DNA from: an uncultured Selenomonadaceae bacterium
GTDB taxonomy: Bacteria > Bacillota > Negativicutes > Selenomonadales > Selenomonadaceae
Assembly (NCBI GenBank): GCA_905234395.1
Contig: CAJOHG010000028.1
Coordinates: 1-33,151 of the forward strand
DNA length: 33,151 nucleotides
Direction: 5' to 3'
How positions within the stretch are numbered: position 1 is the first letter of the stretch; each line of letters starts with the position of its first letter. Of this stretch, positions 23,923 through 31,926 are shown piece after piece. Below the pieces are notes generated by a model. That model was not told where the DNA came from, did no database searches, and saw only the letters and a list, made by a program, of their open reading frames with translations. The position numbers and the translations under genes were made by a program.

Positions 23923-23951
23923 AATATATCACAGCGCGAAATTTTTTTCAA
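23923..23951 (-). promoter_or_regulatory. promoter of the antisense antitoxin RNA
   Basis: On the minus strand TTGAAA (23946-23951) and TATATT (23923-23928) are separated by 17 bases. It is stronger than the toxin promoter by consensus match, as expected for an antitoxin RNA. Confidence 0.7.
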
Positions 23952-23960
23952 GCCCGCCGT

Positions 23961-25547
23961 TTATTTGCCAATCAACTTGTTGCGCAATTCAAGATAAGCT
24001 CGCGTGAAATGAACGCCGTTTTGTGATTCGCAACGCGCACCGTAAGGATTATTCGTGACGGCAAGAATCGGCGGCGATTGAATTCTTTTGGCGACACCCA
24101 TGCCCGTGAATGCTTTCCACCAACGCTCCAGGTCGTCAACAAAATCTTTAGCCGTCGGAAAATATTTTTCAACAAGCCCGGCACTGCAACCGATTTTTTC
24201 TTCCAACGCGTCCGCCGCGTACCAATTCAAAATTTCTTCGGGCGTCGAATTTTTTTCGGCGAAGGCGCGGAATAAATAATCGTGATAAGGATATTTGAGC
24301 GGATCTCCTTTGCCCTCGTCGACGTTCTGCGCGGTTGAAAGTTCGGCACTCGGAACGATGTCGATAATACCCTGCGGAATGACTTCGCGCCCGTAAATTT
24401 TTTCGTTCATGTAATTTGCCAATGCATAGACTTGAAATTTCCACAGATCGGCAAGCGCACTCATAAAGCCCGCCTCGTCGCCGTAAAGTGTCGCGTAACC
24501 GACGGTCGATTCAGCTTTGTTGGCATTGCAAGTGAAAACTCCGCCGACACTCGCCGCAACTGCCGCCAAAATTCTCGCGCTGCGATCACGAGCTTGAATG
24601 TTCTCGCGCACGAAATTTGACACGTTAAAGCCGACGCCTTCGAGTTGTTTGACAGTCCAATCGACTGATTCTTGAATCGGCACGACAAAATATTTGCAAC
24701 CGAGATTTTTTGCAAGCTGTTCGCTTAAATTTTTCGTCGTGGAAGAATTAAATTTGCTTGGCATGTTGACAAGATAAACATTTTCCGCACCGACGATTTG
24801 AACATACAACGCCGCCGCAACAGCCGAATCAATACCGCCCGAAATGCCGATGACGATTTTTTTCATGCCGATTTGCTCAAGAAAATTTTTCACGCCGTAA
24901 TAAAGCGCACGATAAATTTTTTCCGTCTCCGACTCGTCAACAATTTCAAGCGCGGGCATTTTGTCAATCTCTTCAAGCTCAATGAAATTCAAACTCTCCG
25001 CGAAAGGCTCCGCACGTTGAACGATTTCGCCGCGTGAATTGAACACTGCACTGCCGCCGTCGAACGTGTAAATTGTCTTGCCGATATTCTGAATGCCTAC
25101 GCGACCGACGCGAATCTCCGGACGATCAGTTTTCAAGATAGTGAGCCTATTCAAGCTGAACGGCTTTGAAAGAAATCTGACGTAAAGGCGCGCGGATTTA
25201 TAAGGAATATCCCATTCTTCAATTAAGGTCATGCTCCACGGCAAATCTTGCGTATAAAACTCCTCACCGTCTTTGACAATCAAATAATCGGCTATGGTTT
25301 GAAAAACAACGAAAATATTTTTGCTCGCCGCGATAATTTCTTTCCAACAATTTTCTACTTCTTGCCGAAAAGATTCTTCAAGCCATGTGTTGTCGCGCAA
25401 TTCGCCCGCAATCGCATCTTCCGGGAAGATGACAATGTCTGCGCCTTGAACTCGTGCCGCGTCGATGAGTTGCAAAATTTTTTTCGTGTTGATGTCGGGA
25501 TGACCTGCCGCGACTTTCATTTGTGCGTAAGCTATTTTCAAATTCAT
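23961..25547 (-). CDS. nadE: NAD+ synthetase with a degenerate glutaminase domain
   Basis: The 528-residue protein has an N-terminal nitrilase-like domain (1-190) and a C-terminal NAD synthetase domain. The latter has the ATP P-loop GISGGIDSA at 234-242, ARDRSARILAAVAASVG, CNANKAESTVGYATLYGD and DLWKFQVYALA, so it should convert deamido-NAD to NAD. The nitrilase domain keeps Glu43 (FPEDA) and the distal VGIQNIGKTIYTFDG. At the place of the catalytic Cys (usually TLCEDxW) it reads TLIEEWD (Ile109), and the region carrying the catalytic Lys is missing; about 100 residues are gone compared with the homologues I recall. Ammonia-dependent activity is therefore likely. The ATG at 25547 has GGAGG only 2 bases upstream. 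Promoter at 25569. Confidence 0.88.
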   Translation of the reverse strand: MNLKIAYAQMKVAAGHPDINTKKILQLIDAARVQGADIVIFPEDAIAGELRDNTWLEESFRQEVENCWKEIIAASKNIFVVFQTIADYLIVKDGEEFYTQDLPWSMTLIEEWDIPYKSARLYVRFLSKPFSLNRLTILKTDRPEIRVGRVGIQNIGKTIYTFDGGSAVFNSRGEIVQRAEPFAESLNFIELEEIDKMPALEIVDESETEKIYRALYYGVKNFLEQIGMKKIVIGISGGIDSAVAAALYVQIVGAENVYLVNMPSKFNSSTTKNLSEQLAKNLGCKYFVVPIQESVDWTVKQLEGVGFNVSNFVRENIQARDRSARILAAVAASVGGVFTCNANKAESTVGYATLYGDEAGFMSALADLWKFQVYALANYMNEKIYGREVIPQGIIDIVPSAELSTAQNVDEGKGDPLKYPYHDYLFRAFAEKNSTPEEILNWYAADALEEKIGCSAGLVEKYFPTAKDFVDDLERWWKAFTGMGVAKRIQSPPILAVTNNPYGARCESQNGVHFTRAYLELRNKLIGK

Positions 25548-25568
25548 CGCCTCCAAACTTTTGCGGCA

Positions 25569-25597
25569 ACTATAAATCATTTCGGGCGGCGGCGCAA
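25569..25597 (-). promoter_or_regulatory. promoter of nadE
   Basis: On the minus strand TTGCGC (25592-25597) and TATAGT (25569-25574) are spaced by 17 bases, about 22 bases before the start codon. Confidence 0.55.
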
Positions 25598-25609
25598 TAA
25601 ATTTTTGCG

Positions 25610-25638
25610 TTGCCTTTTGCGAAGTGACGAATTATAAT
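25610..25638 (+). promoter_or_regulatory. promoter of the nrdG operon
   Basis: TTGCCT (25610-25615) and a perfect TATAAT (25633-25638) are spaced by 17 bases. Transcription would start just before the GGAGG at 25646, giving a very short leader and supporting the TTG start at 25660. Confidence 0.7.
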
Positions 25639-25659
25639 CGGCGTCGGAGGCTGATTGAT

Positions 25660-26154
25660 TTGCTGATTCGTATTGCGGGACTGGTGCCCGAAAGTTTTGT
25701 GGACGGCGACGGAATTCGTTTTGCAATTTTTATGCAAGGCTGCCTGCGTCGTTGCGAAGGCTGTCACAATCCCGAAACTCATTCGCTTGACGGCGGAACT
25801 TTAATCGACACGGAAAAGATTATCGCCGAAATTAAACGCAACAAACTTTTGACGGGCATCACGTTGACGGGCGGAGAACCTTTCCTGCAAATCGATGCGT
25901 CAAACGAATTGGCAAGTGCCGCGAAAAATCTCGGACTGAATGTTTGGTGCTACACCGGCTACACTTTTGAGACTTTGCCCGTTGACGCCGCGCAGTTGAT
26001 TGAAAATATTGACGTGCTGATTGACGGAGCGTTTGACATCACTCAACGCGATCTGGACTTGCAATTTCGCGGCTCTCGCAATCAACGGCTTATCGACGTG
26101 AAAAAAACTCTTGCGCAAAATAAAATCGTGCTGTGGTCTGAAATCGGAGGTTGA
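25660..26154 (+). CDS. nrdG: anaerobic ribonucleotide reductase activating protein (radical SAM)
   Basis: The 164-residue protein carries the radical-SAM cluster motif CLRRCEGCHNP (Cys28, Cys32, Cys35), the VDGDGIRFAIFMQG lead-in and the SAM-binding TLTGGEPF. It uses a 4Fe-4S cluster and SAM to install the glycyl radical on the class III reductase NrdD. NrdD is not in the window. TTG at 25660 is chosen because GGAGG lies 9 bases upstream and homologues start close to this point; a GTG at 25624 would lie inside the promoter. It is the first gene of an operon with two membrane-protein genes and a UbiD-family gene. Other small activases are possible, but NrdG fits best. Confidence 0.88.
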   Translation: MLIRIAGLVPESFVDGDGIRFAIFMQGCLRRCEGCHNPETHSLDGGTLIDTEKIIAEIKRNKLLTGITLTGGEPFLQIDASNELASAAKNLGLNVWCYTGYTFETLPVDAAQLIENIDVLIDGAFDITQRDLDLQFRGSRNQRLIDVKKTLAQNKIVLWSEIGG

Positions 26155-26158
26155 ATTA

Positions 26159-26449
26159 ATGGACAGGGAAATTGCGGGAAGTTCCGTGAGCGAGGCGTTT
26201 TTAGGCTGGTTTGAAATGCCGCCGGCGGACGTTGCAGTCGGACTAATCGGGATTTTGATTTTCGGGCTGATGCTCGGTGCGCTGATGTATTTGCCCGTTG
26301 CCGAAAAAAATTCAAAGTTGACGCTTGAAAAGTTGAGCGGCGAAATTATTTGGAAGTACAAGCCCGATTGGATTCTTTTCGTCGTCGGCTGCGTAATTTT
26401 TTTGGGCGTGAGTTTCCTGCTCGTCAGCGGACTCCTGCGCGACATTTAA
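26159..26449 (+). CDS. two-helix membrane protein, unknown
   Basis: The 96-residue product has two membrane helices (VAVGLIGILIFGLMLGALMY and WILFVVGCVIFLGVSFLLVSG), joined by a charged loop of about 25 residues containing KLTLEKLSGEIIWKYKPD. No domain is recognised. The ATG at 26159 is preceded by GGAGG 9 bases upstream, which overlaps the nrdG stop, so it is probably co-translated with nrdG. Confidence 0.75.
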   Translation: MDREIAGSSVSEAFLGWFEMPPADVAVGLIGILIFGLMLGALMYLPVAEKNSKLTLEKLSGEIIWKYKPDWILFVVGCVIFLGVSFLLVSGLLRDI

Positions 26450-27171
26450 GGGGGTATTTTTATGGCTGAAGTAACGGACGCGGGATTCATTGTGATAGAC
26501 GGGCAAGTAGCAATGCCTGAAGATACGCTGTGCAAACTTTTGGCTGTAACGCCGAAAAGAGTCGCTGGGCTAATACGATTTGTAGGAATGAAGGAAACGA
26601 AAGGCGGAGTATATTTTCGCAACGGCAAATATTATTTTGCATCACCAGAAATAGTATTTAAAATGCGATTAAACAACGGAGCGTTTTCGGAGCAATTGTC
26701 ACCAGAGCAAGTATACGGACTATTTGCGTCGGCAGAGAAGCGATTGCTACCACACAAATGGTTGGAAATAGCTCAACAGGAGACTGGTTTGGTAATACTT
26801 TTTGTTATAGGAATTACGTTTTTCGGGCTTGGTGGTCTTATGGTTCTAACAAGGGAACCAAAGTCAGCATCACCGCCGCCAGCAAAGACCGAACAATTGA
26901 TTCAGCGACCAGAAGAGACTTTTTACTCGACGTCATACAACGCGATAGAGACGGTGACTAAAATGCATGTGACCGAAAAATGGATGCTTGATTTTGGTGA
27001 GTGGGTAATACCGAATGGATGTGTCGAAACACACGGTTACGTTGAGCTTAACGGTGATGGAATCAAGCGACAATTTTGGTTAACGTTTGATGAGAAATCT
27101 CGACGATTGTTGCGCATAAAAGTAGGTCCCGATTTAATTTATTTGGAATTCGACAGATGATTAAGGGGGTA
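26446..27171. repeat. 11-bp direct repeat framing the gene at 26462
   Basis: TTAAGGGGGTA occurs at 26446-26456 and again at 27161-27171. Each copy serves as a ribosome site for the gene after it. The enclosed gene is AT-richer than its neighbours, which hints at an insertion or duplication event. Confidence 0.5.
26462..27160 (+). CDS. single-pass membrane protein, unknown, atypical base use
   Basis: The 232-residue product has a cytoplasmic-looking N-terminus (to about residue 105), one membrane helix (LVILFVIGITFFGLGGLMVL) and an extracytoplasmic C-terminal domain with conserved-looking aromatic and Gly residues. An internal segment reads FRNGKYYFASPEIVFKM. No family is recognised. The gene uses ATA, GGA and CGA/AGA codons more and lacks the AAATTTT tracts of its neighbours. 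A GGGGG ribosome site precedes the ATG, and the same 11-bp context recurs before the next gene. Confidence 0.7.
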   Translation: MAEVTDAGFIVIDGQVAMPEDTLCKLLAVTPKRVAGLIRFVGMKETKGGVYFRNGKYYFASPEIVFKMRLNNGAFSEQLSPEQVYGLFASAEKRLLPHKWLEIAQQETGLVILFVIGITFFGLGGLMVLTREPKSASPPPAKTEQLIQRPEETFYSTSYNAIETVTKMHVTEKWMLDFGEWVIPNGCVETHGYVELNGDGIKRQFWLTFDEKSRRLLRIKVGPDLIYLEFDR

Positions 27172-27176
27172 AAATT

Positions 27177-28634
27177 TTGGCGTACAAAGATTTGCGCGAA
27201 TTCATTGACGAGTTGGAACGTCGCGGACTTTTAAAGCGAATAAAAGTTCCCGTCGACGCAGAACTTGAGATAACCGAAATCACAGACCGCGTGTCGAAAT
27301 TCAAAGACCGTCGAAACGTCGCACTGCTGTTTGAAAATGTTCGCGGCTACGATATGCCCGTGCTGATGAACGCGTTCGGAAGTTATGAGCGCATGGCTTT
27401 GGCACTCGGCGTGGAAAAATTGGACGACGCGGCAAACGACATCCGCGAGATTATGAAGTTGCCGTACCTGTCATTTAAAAACCGCACGAATATTTTTTCA
27501 ATCGTCTCGACCGCGCACAAGGCGATTAACTTCCCGAAATACGTCAAAAATGCGCCGTGTCAAGAAGTCATTGAAGTCAATCCTTCGCTCGATAAAATTC
27601 CGATTCTCAAATGTTGGCCCGGTGACGGCGGAGCGTTCGTGACATTGCCGCTTGTCTTCACGAAAAATCCCGCGACCGGTAAACGCAACGTCGGCATGTA
27701 TCGCCTGCAAAAGTTTGACGCACGCACGACCGGGATGCATTGGCACATTCACAAGAACGGTGCGGAAAATTTCCGTGACGCAAAAAATCTCGGCGCGAAT
27801 CGAATTGAAGCGGCTGTTGCAATCGGCACCGATCCTGTCGTCACTTATGCCGCGACTGCTCCACTTCCGCGCGACGTCGATGAAATGGTTTTCGCGGGCT
27901 TTTTACGCAAAAAATCTGTTGAGCTGACCAAATGCAAGACCGTTGACCTTGAAGTTCCCGCGACCGCCGAAATTATTTTGGAAGGCTACGTTTCAACCGA
28001 CGAATTGCGCCGCGAAGGACCTTTCGGAGATCACACGGGCTATTATTCGCTCGCTGATGATTATCCCGTTTTTCACGTCACATGCATCACGCACCGCAAG
28101 AATCCGATTTATTTCGCGACCGTCGTTGGCAAGCCGCCGATGGAAGATTGTTACATGGCGAAGGCGACCGAAAGAATTTTCCTGCCGCTCCTGCAACAGC
28201 TCCTGCCCGAAATTATCGACATCAACATGCCGCTCGAAGGCGTCTTCCACGACTGCGTTATCGTCTCGATAAAAAAACAATTCCCGATGCACGCGAGAAA
28301 AGTTATGCACGCGCTTTGGGGACTCGGACAGATGATGAACGTCAAAATGATTATCGTCGTCGATTCGCACGTCAACGTTCAGGATTTGAGCGAAGTTGCC
28401 TGGAGAGTTTTCAACAACATCGACGCCGAACACGACTTGGAGATTGTTCACGGGCCGCTTGACGTTTTGGATCACTCTTCGCCTTATGCAAAGTGGGGCG
28501 CGAAACTCGGCATTGACGCGACAAAAACTTGGGCTCAAGAAGGTCACGTTCGCGATTGGCCCGACGAAATTCAAATGTCGCCCGAAGTCAAAGCTCGCGT
28601 GGATAATTTGTGGTCGTCGCTCGATTTGGATTGA
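27177..28634 (+). CDS. UbiD-family decarboxylase (menaquinone/aromatic acid type)
   Basis: The 485-residue protein belongs to the UbiD family of prenylated-FMN decarboxylases. Recognisable parts are the opening LREFIDELERRGLLKRI, the prFMN/metal region RNVGMYRLQKFDARTTGMHW, the REGPFGDHTGYY segment with the catalytic-type Glu, and the C-terminal HSSPYAKWGAKLGIDAT. The substrate could be a menaquinone precursor or an aromatic acid; it needs prFMN made by a UbiX partner, which is not in the window. The start is TTG at 27177, with GGGGG 7 bases upstream; no better ATG is near. It ends an operon with nrdG and two membrane proteins. Confidence 0.9.
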   Translation: MAYKDLREFIDELERRGLLKRIKVPVDAELEITEITDRVSKFKDRRNVALLFENVRGYDMPVLMNAFGSYERMALALGVEKLDDAANDIREIMKLPYLSFKNRTNIFSIVSTAHKAINFPKYVKNAPCQEVIEVNPSLDKIPILKCWPGDGGAFVTLPLVFTKNPATGKRNVGMYRLQKFDARTTGMHWHIHKNGAENFRDAKNLGANRIEAAVAIGTDPVVTYAATAPLPRDVDEMVFAGFLRKKSVELTKCKTVDLEVPATAEIILEGYVSTDELRREGPFGDHTGYYSLADDYPVFHVTCITHRKNPIYFATVVGKPPMEDCYMAKATERIFLPLLQQLLPEIIDINMPLEGVFHDCVIVSIKKQFPMHARKVMHALWGLGQMMNVKMIIVVDSHVNVQDLSEVAWRVFNNIDAEHDLEIVHGPLDVLDHSSPYAKWGAKLGIDATKTWAQEGHVRDWPDEIQMSPEVKARVDNLWSSLDLD

Positions 28635-28652
28635 GCAATTAAATCGACACGA

Positions 28653-31013
28653 ATCATTAACCAACGGATATTCGCGCTTGTCTTATTTCAACATTGCTCC
28701 GCCGACTGTGCTTGACGGTCGTTGACGTTGAATCCGCGCACAATTTTCAGGAACGCGAATTTATCGGACGCTCGACGAATCGCAAAGAAACCATTAAAGA
28801 TTTTGAAAACATTGTCGTCAAGACTTTGGGCGGCTCATTTGTTCGCGTGAAAGATTTTGCTCGCGTTGAAGTCGGCGTGCGGAATATGGACGCTGTTTCT
28901 TTTCAAGACGGACACGAGACGGCAACATTTTCTGTTCTGCTGACCAACGACGCCAACACGCTTGAAACAATTTCCGCAGTGAAAAAAATTTTGGCTCAAG
29001 CGGCTGAAGACTTCCCGCCCGATATGAAAATTTCAATTTCGATGGACGCAACGCGCTTTATCAAAGAATCACTGTCGGAAGTGTCGCGAACGTTCTTTGA
29101 AGCGTTGTTGCTCGTCGTGATAATCGTGTGGCTGTTCCTGCAAAATTTCCGCGCAACGCCAATCGCTCTGCTTGCAATTCCCGTGTCAATTCTTGGCAAT
29201 CGGTTTGGTCGTCGACGATGCGATTGTCGTGATTGAAATCGTCGAGAAAAAACTTGAAAGCGGTTTGGAAGTCAAAGCGGCAACATTGGCGGCGATGCAA
29301 GAAATTCAAGCTCCGATAATCGCCATTGCGTGCGTGTTGGCGGCGGTGTTCATACCGGCGGCGTTCCTTGACGGCGTGACGGGCGAACTTTATCGGCAAT
29401 TCGCGCTGACAATCGTCGTGTCAATGTTTTTTTCGACAATCGTTGCGTTGACTTTGACACCGGCACTTTGCGTGCTGATTTTGCGTCGTCGAGAGAAAAA
29501 ATCTTCGCTGAAAATTTTTGAGAGGCTCCGGTTCAATTTCCAAAGTCTGCTTGAAATTTTTATGCGGAGAAAATTTTTGGCGGTGACGATTTTAATTGCG
29601 GTGACACTCTGCGCGGCGTGGCTGAACGAAATTTTGCCGAGCGAATACATTTCCACGATGAATCGAACGATTGAGACGCTGAATAAATTTTCCGGCGCGC
29701 TGAAAGAAATTGACGCCGTGGAAAATATTTCGTGCATTGCGGGCATTGACATTCTCGGCGGCATGAGTTCAAGCGGCGGAGCGATTTACGGCATTTTAAA
29801 AGATTGGAATGAACGCGACAAAAATCTTGATGAAATTTTGCTTGCAGTCAACGATACGGCGGCTCGCGTCATTCCCGAAGCGAAAATTTTTGCGATGAGT
29901 TCCGGTTCGTTGCCCGGCATGGAATCGGTCGGCGCAGTGTCAATGAGACTGCTTGACGTTAAAAATCACAGCGACGAGGAACTTGCACTGCTCGCGAAAA
30001 AGATTGAACTTGCCGCCAATGCCCGCGCAGAACTTGAAGGCGTCACTCAAAATTTCAGCGTGTCGAAATCGTGTGTTGATGTTCGCGTCGACGAGGACAA
30101 AGCCAAATTTCTCGGCGTGAATCTTGATGACGTTTATTCAACCTTGCGCGTGAACTTCGGCGGCGATGAAGTCAACGACTTTACAAGCTTCGGGCGCGTT
30201 TATAAAGTCGTTGTGCAGGCACAGACGAATTACAGAAATTCAATCGACGCGGCTAAATTTCTCTTCGTCCGCAATTCAAAAGGCGAAATCGTTCCGCTCG
30301 ACACGATTGTAACTTTGACGCCGACGACGGATGCCATGCAAATTTCCGGATATAACGGCGTGCGGTGCGTGAACTTTGACGCAAATGTCGGCGAAGGTTT
30401 TTCGACGGCGCAAGCACTCGACGCATTGGAGTCAGTCGTTGAAGAAGTCGCGCCGAACACGTTTCAAATTGAATGGACGGAAAAAAGTCGTCAAGAAAAA
30501 TTGGCGCAAAGTTCCGTCGCGAAAATTTTTGCCTTGTCGATGACGTTCGTATTTTTGTGCTTGGTCGCGCTGTACGAGTCGTGGAAAATTCCGTTCGCCG
30601 TGATATTGAGCGTGTCTACGGGAATTTTCGGCGCACTGCTCGCGGAAGTCGTCACGGGCAATTTGGCAAGCGTCTGCATGCAAATCGGAATTCTTGTTAT
30701 AATCGCCTTGACGGCGAAGAACGCGATATTGATTGTCGAATTTGCGAAAGTCAACGTTGAAGACGGTCAAGAAATTTCGCGGGCTGCAACATTCGCGGCG
30801 ACGGAGAGACCTCGCCCGATATTGATGACTGCGTTGGCGTTTATCGCGGCGTGCATTCCGTTGGCAATGGCTTCGGGCGCAGGCTCGGCAGCTCGAAATT
30901 CTATGGGCGCGGCAGTTGTCGGCGGAATGTTTTTCGCGACGGTGTTCGGAATTTTTGTCGTGCCGATTTCATTCGTGCTGATTGAGCGAAAAAATTTTTT
31001 TGGAGGCGATTGA
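28653..31013 (+). pseudogene. RND multidrug efflux pump (AcrB/HAE1 family), deleted and frameshifted
   Basis: Pieces of an AcrB-like pump occur in order. IINQRIFALVL begins near 28653, then YFNIAPPTV in another frame near 28684. 28740-29205 encodes EFENIVV-like DFENIVVKTLGGSFVRVKD up to ALLAIPVSILG. Then 29197-31013 runs from AIGLVVDDAIVVIE to the C-terminus. Intact members have about 1040 residues; here about 250 residues are missing after YFNIAPPTV, and about 30 are missing after PVSILG together with a frame change. The 3' part is a long open frame with the NAILIVEFA motif, so decay is fairly recent. No periplasmic adaptor or outer-membrane gene is adjacent. Confidence 0.88.
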
Positions 31014-31014
31014 A

Positions 31015-31515
31015 ATGTTTGCAAAAAATTTGCGGCGCATGGAGTACAATCCTTGCGGCGAGTTGACGGGCATGGAACATTCTCTTTGCGACGAGGCGGC
31101 TAAAAATTTTTACAACTTGCCGTTCGCGGAGGTCATGCGTGCAATTTCGATTAAAGCTCTTGCCGAAACTAAGCACGAGAAAAATTTTCGGAATGTCGAC
31201 GCGCTGGAGCATTGGGCGGCTTACAATTTGAGCGATGATGAGCGACGGGCAACGTTGAGTTTCGACACGTTCACGCCGTTTGAAACGGGACTTGCGAAAT
31301 ATTTTGTGCACGTTCTCTTTGAAAATCGCTACAACATTCACTACAACGCGCTTGCCGATTATTGCCGCACGCTTGACGAAAAAAATTTTCCCGCAACGTT
31401 GACGACTGCTGAACTTGAGCGGAAGATAAATTTTCTGGCGCAATCGGCAAATCATTCGTCGCGAATCAACACGTTGATTGAGGAGCTGTGGAATTTTTTC
31501 GCGGCTACAAAATAA
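31015..31515 (+). CDS. hypothetical protein
   Basis: The 166-residue product is soluble, mostly helical by composition, and starts MFAKNLRRMEYNPCGELTGM. It contains two Cys (near 14 and 27) and the segment FDTFTPFETGLAKYFVHVLFENRYN. No family is recognised. The ATG at 31015 is preceded by GGAGG; the ORF starts one base after the RND pseudogene stop, so it was probably the last gene of that operon. A terminator follows at 31529. Confidence 0.65.
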   Translation: MFAKNLRRMEYNPCGELTGMEHSLCDEAAKNFYNLPFAEVMRAISIKALAETKHEKNFRNVDALEHWAAYNLSDDERRATLSFDTFTPFETGLAKYFVHVLFENRYNIHYNALADYCRTLDEKNFPATLTTAELERKINFLAQSANHSSRINTLIEELWNFFAATK

Positions 31516-31528
31516 TTTTTGCAAACAA

Positions 31529-31564
31529 AAAGTCTCTCTGCCAAATGACAGGGAGACTTTTTTT
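31529..31564. terminator. bidirectional terminator between the hypothetical gene and rpsO
   Basis: AAAGTCTCTCTG (31529-31540) and CAGGGAGACTTT (31549-31560) form a 12-bp stem with one T-G wobble and an 8-base loop, flanked by A and T tracts. It serves both converging transcripts. Confidence 0.85.
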
Positions 31565-31580
31565 CGTGACGAGCCGAAAA

Positions 31581-31847
31581 TTATTTGCGGAGATTCAACT
31601 GCGCGAGAATTTCGCGGTAACGATTGATGTCCTTTTTGCTGAGGTAGCTCAACAGGCGGCGGCGTTGCCCAACCATTTTCAACAGCCCGCGGCGGGAATG
31701 ATGATCCTTTTTGTGCTCTTTAAGGTGCTCGGTCAAATAGGAAATGCGCGCCGTCAAAAGTGCGATTTGAACTTCGGGCGAGCCGGTGTCGCCTTCGTGC
31801 ACTGCGAATTTTTCCATAATCTCCTGTTTTGCTTGCTTGTCTAACAT
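31581..31847 (-). CDS. rpsO: 30S ribosomal protein S15
   Basis: The 88-residue protein binds the central domain of 16S rRNA early in 30S assembly. The conserved [45 protein letters not shown] and the C-terminal [12 protein letters not shown] are all present, and the length is exactly that of the family. The ATG at 31847 is preceded by AGGAGG. It has its own promoter (31934) and a leader with a hairpin that could serve S15 feedback control. The usual neighbour pnp is not adjacent. Confidence 0.97.
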   Translation of the reverse strand: MLDKQAKQEIMEKFAVHEGDTGSPEVQIALLTARISYLTEHLKEHKKDHHSRRGLLKMVGQRRRLLSYLSKKDINRYREILAQLNLRK

Positions 31848-31878
31848 TTCGTTTCCTCCTGCGTTGAAATTTTTTCCT

Positions 31879-31918
31879 GCAACGAAGTCTGCGCCGGAGT
31901 GTCGACAAACTGCGTTGC
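31879..31918 (-). promoter_or_regulatory. hairpin in the rpsO leader, possible S15 autoregulatory site
   Basis: GCAACGAAGT (31879-31888) and ACTGCGTTGC (31909-31918) pair at nine of ten positions over a 20-base loop, within the about 80-nt leader of rpsO. Many bacteria regulate rpsO by S15 binding to its own leader, with different RNA structures. The functional assignment is inference. Confidence 0.3.
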
Positions 31919-31926
31919 GGTTGAAG

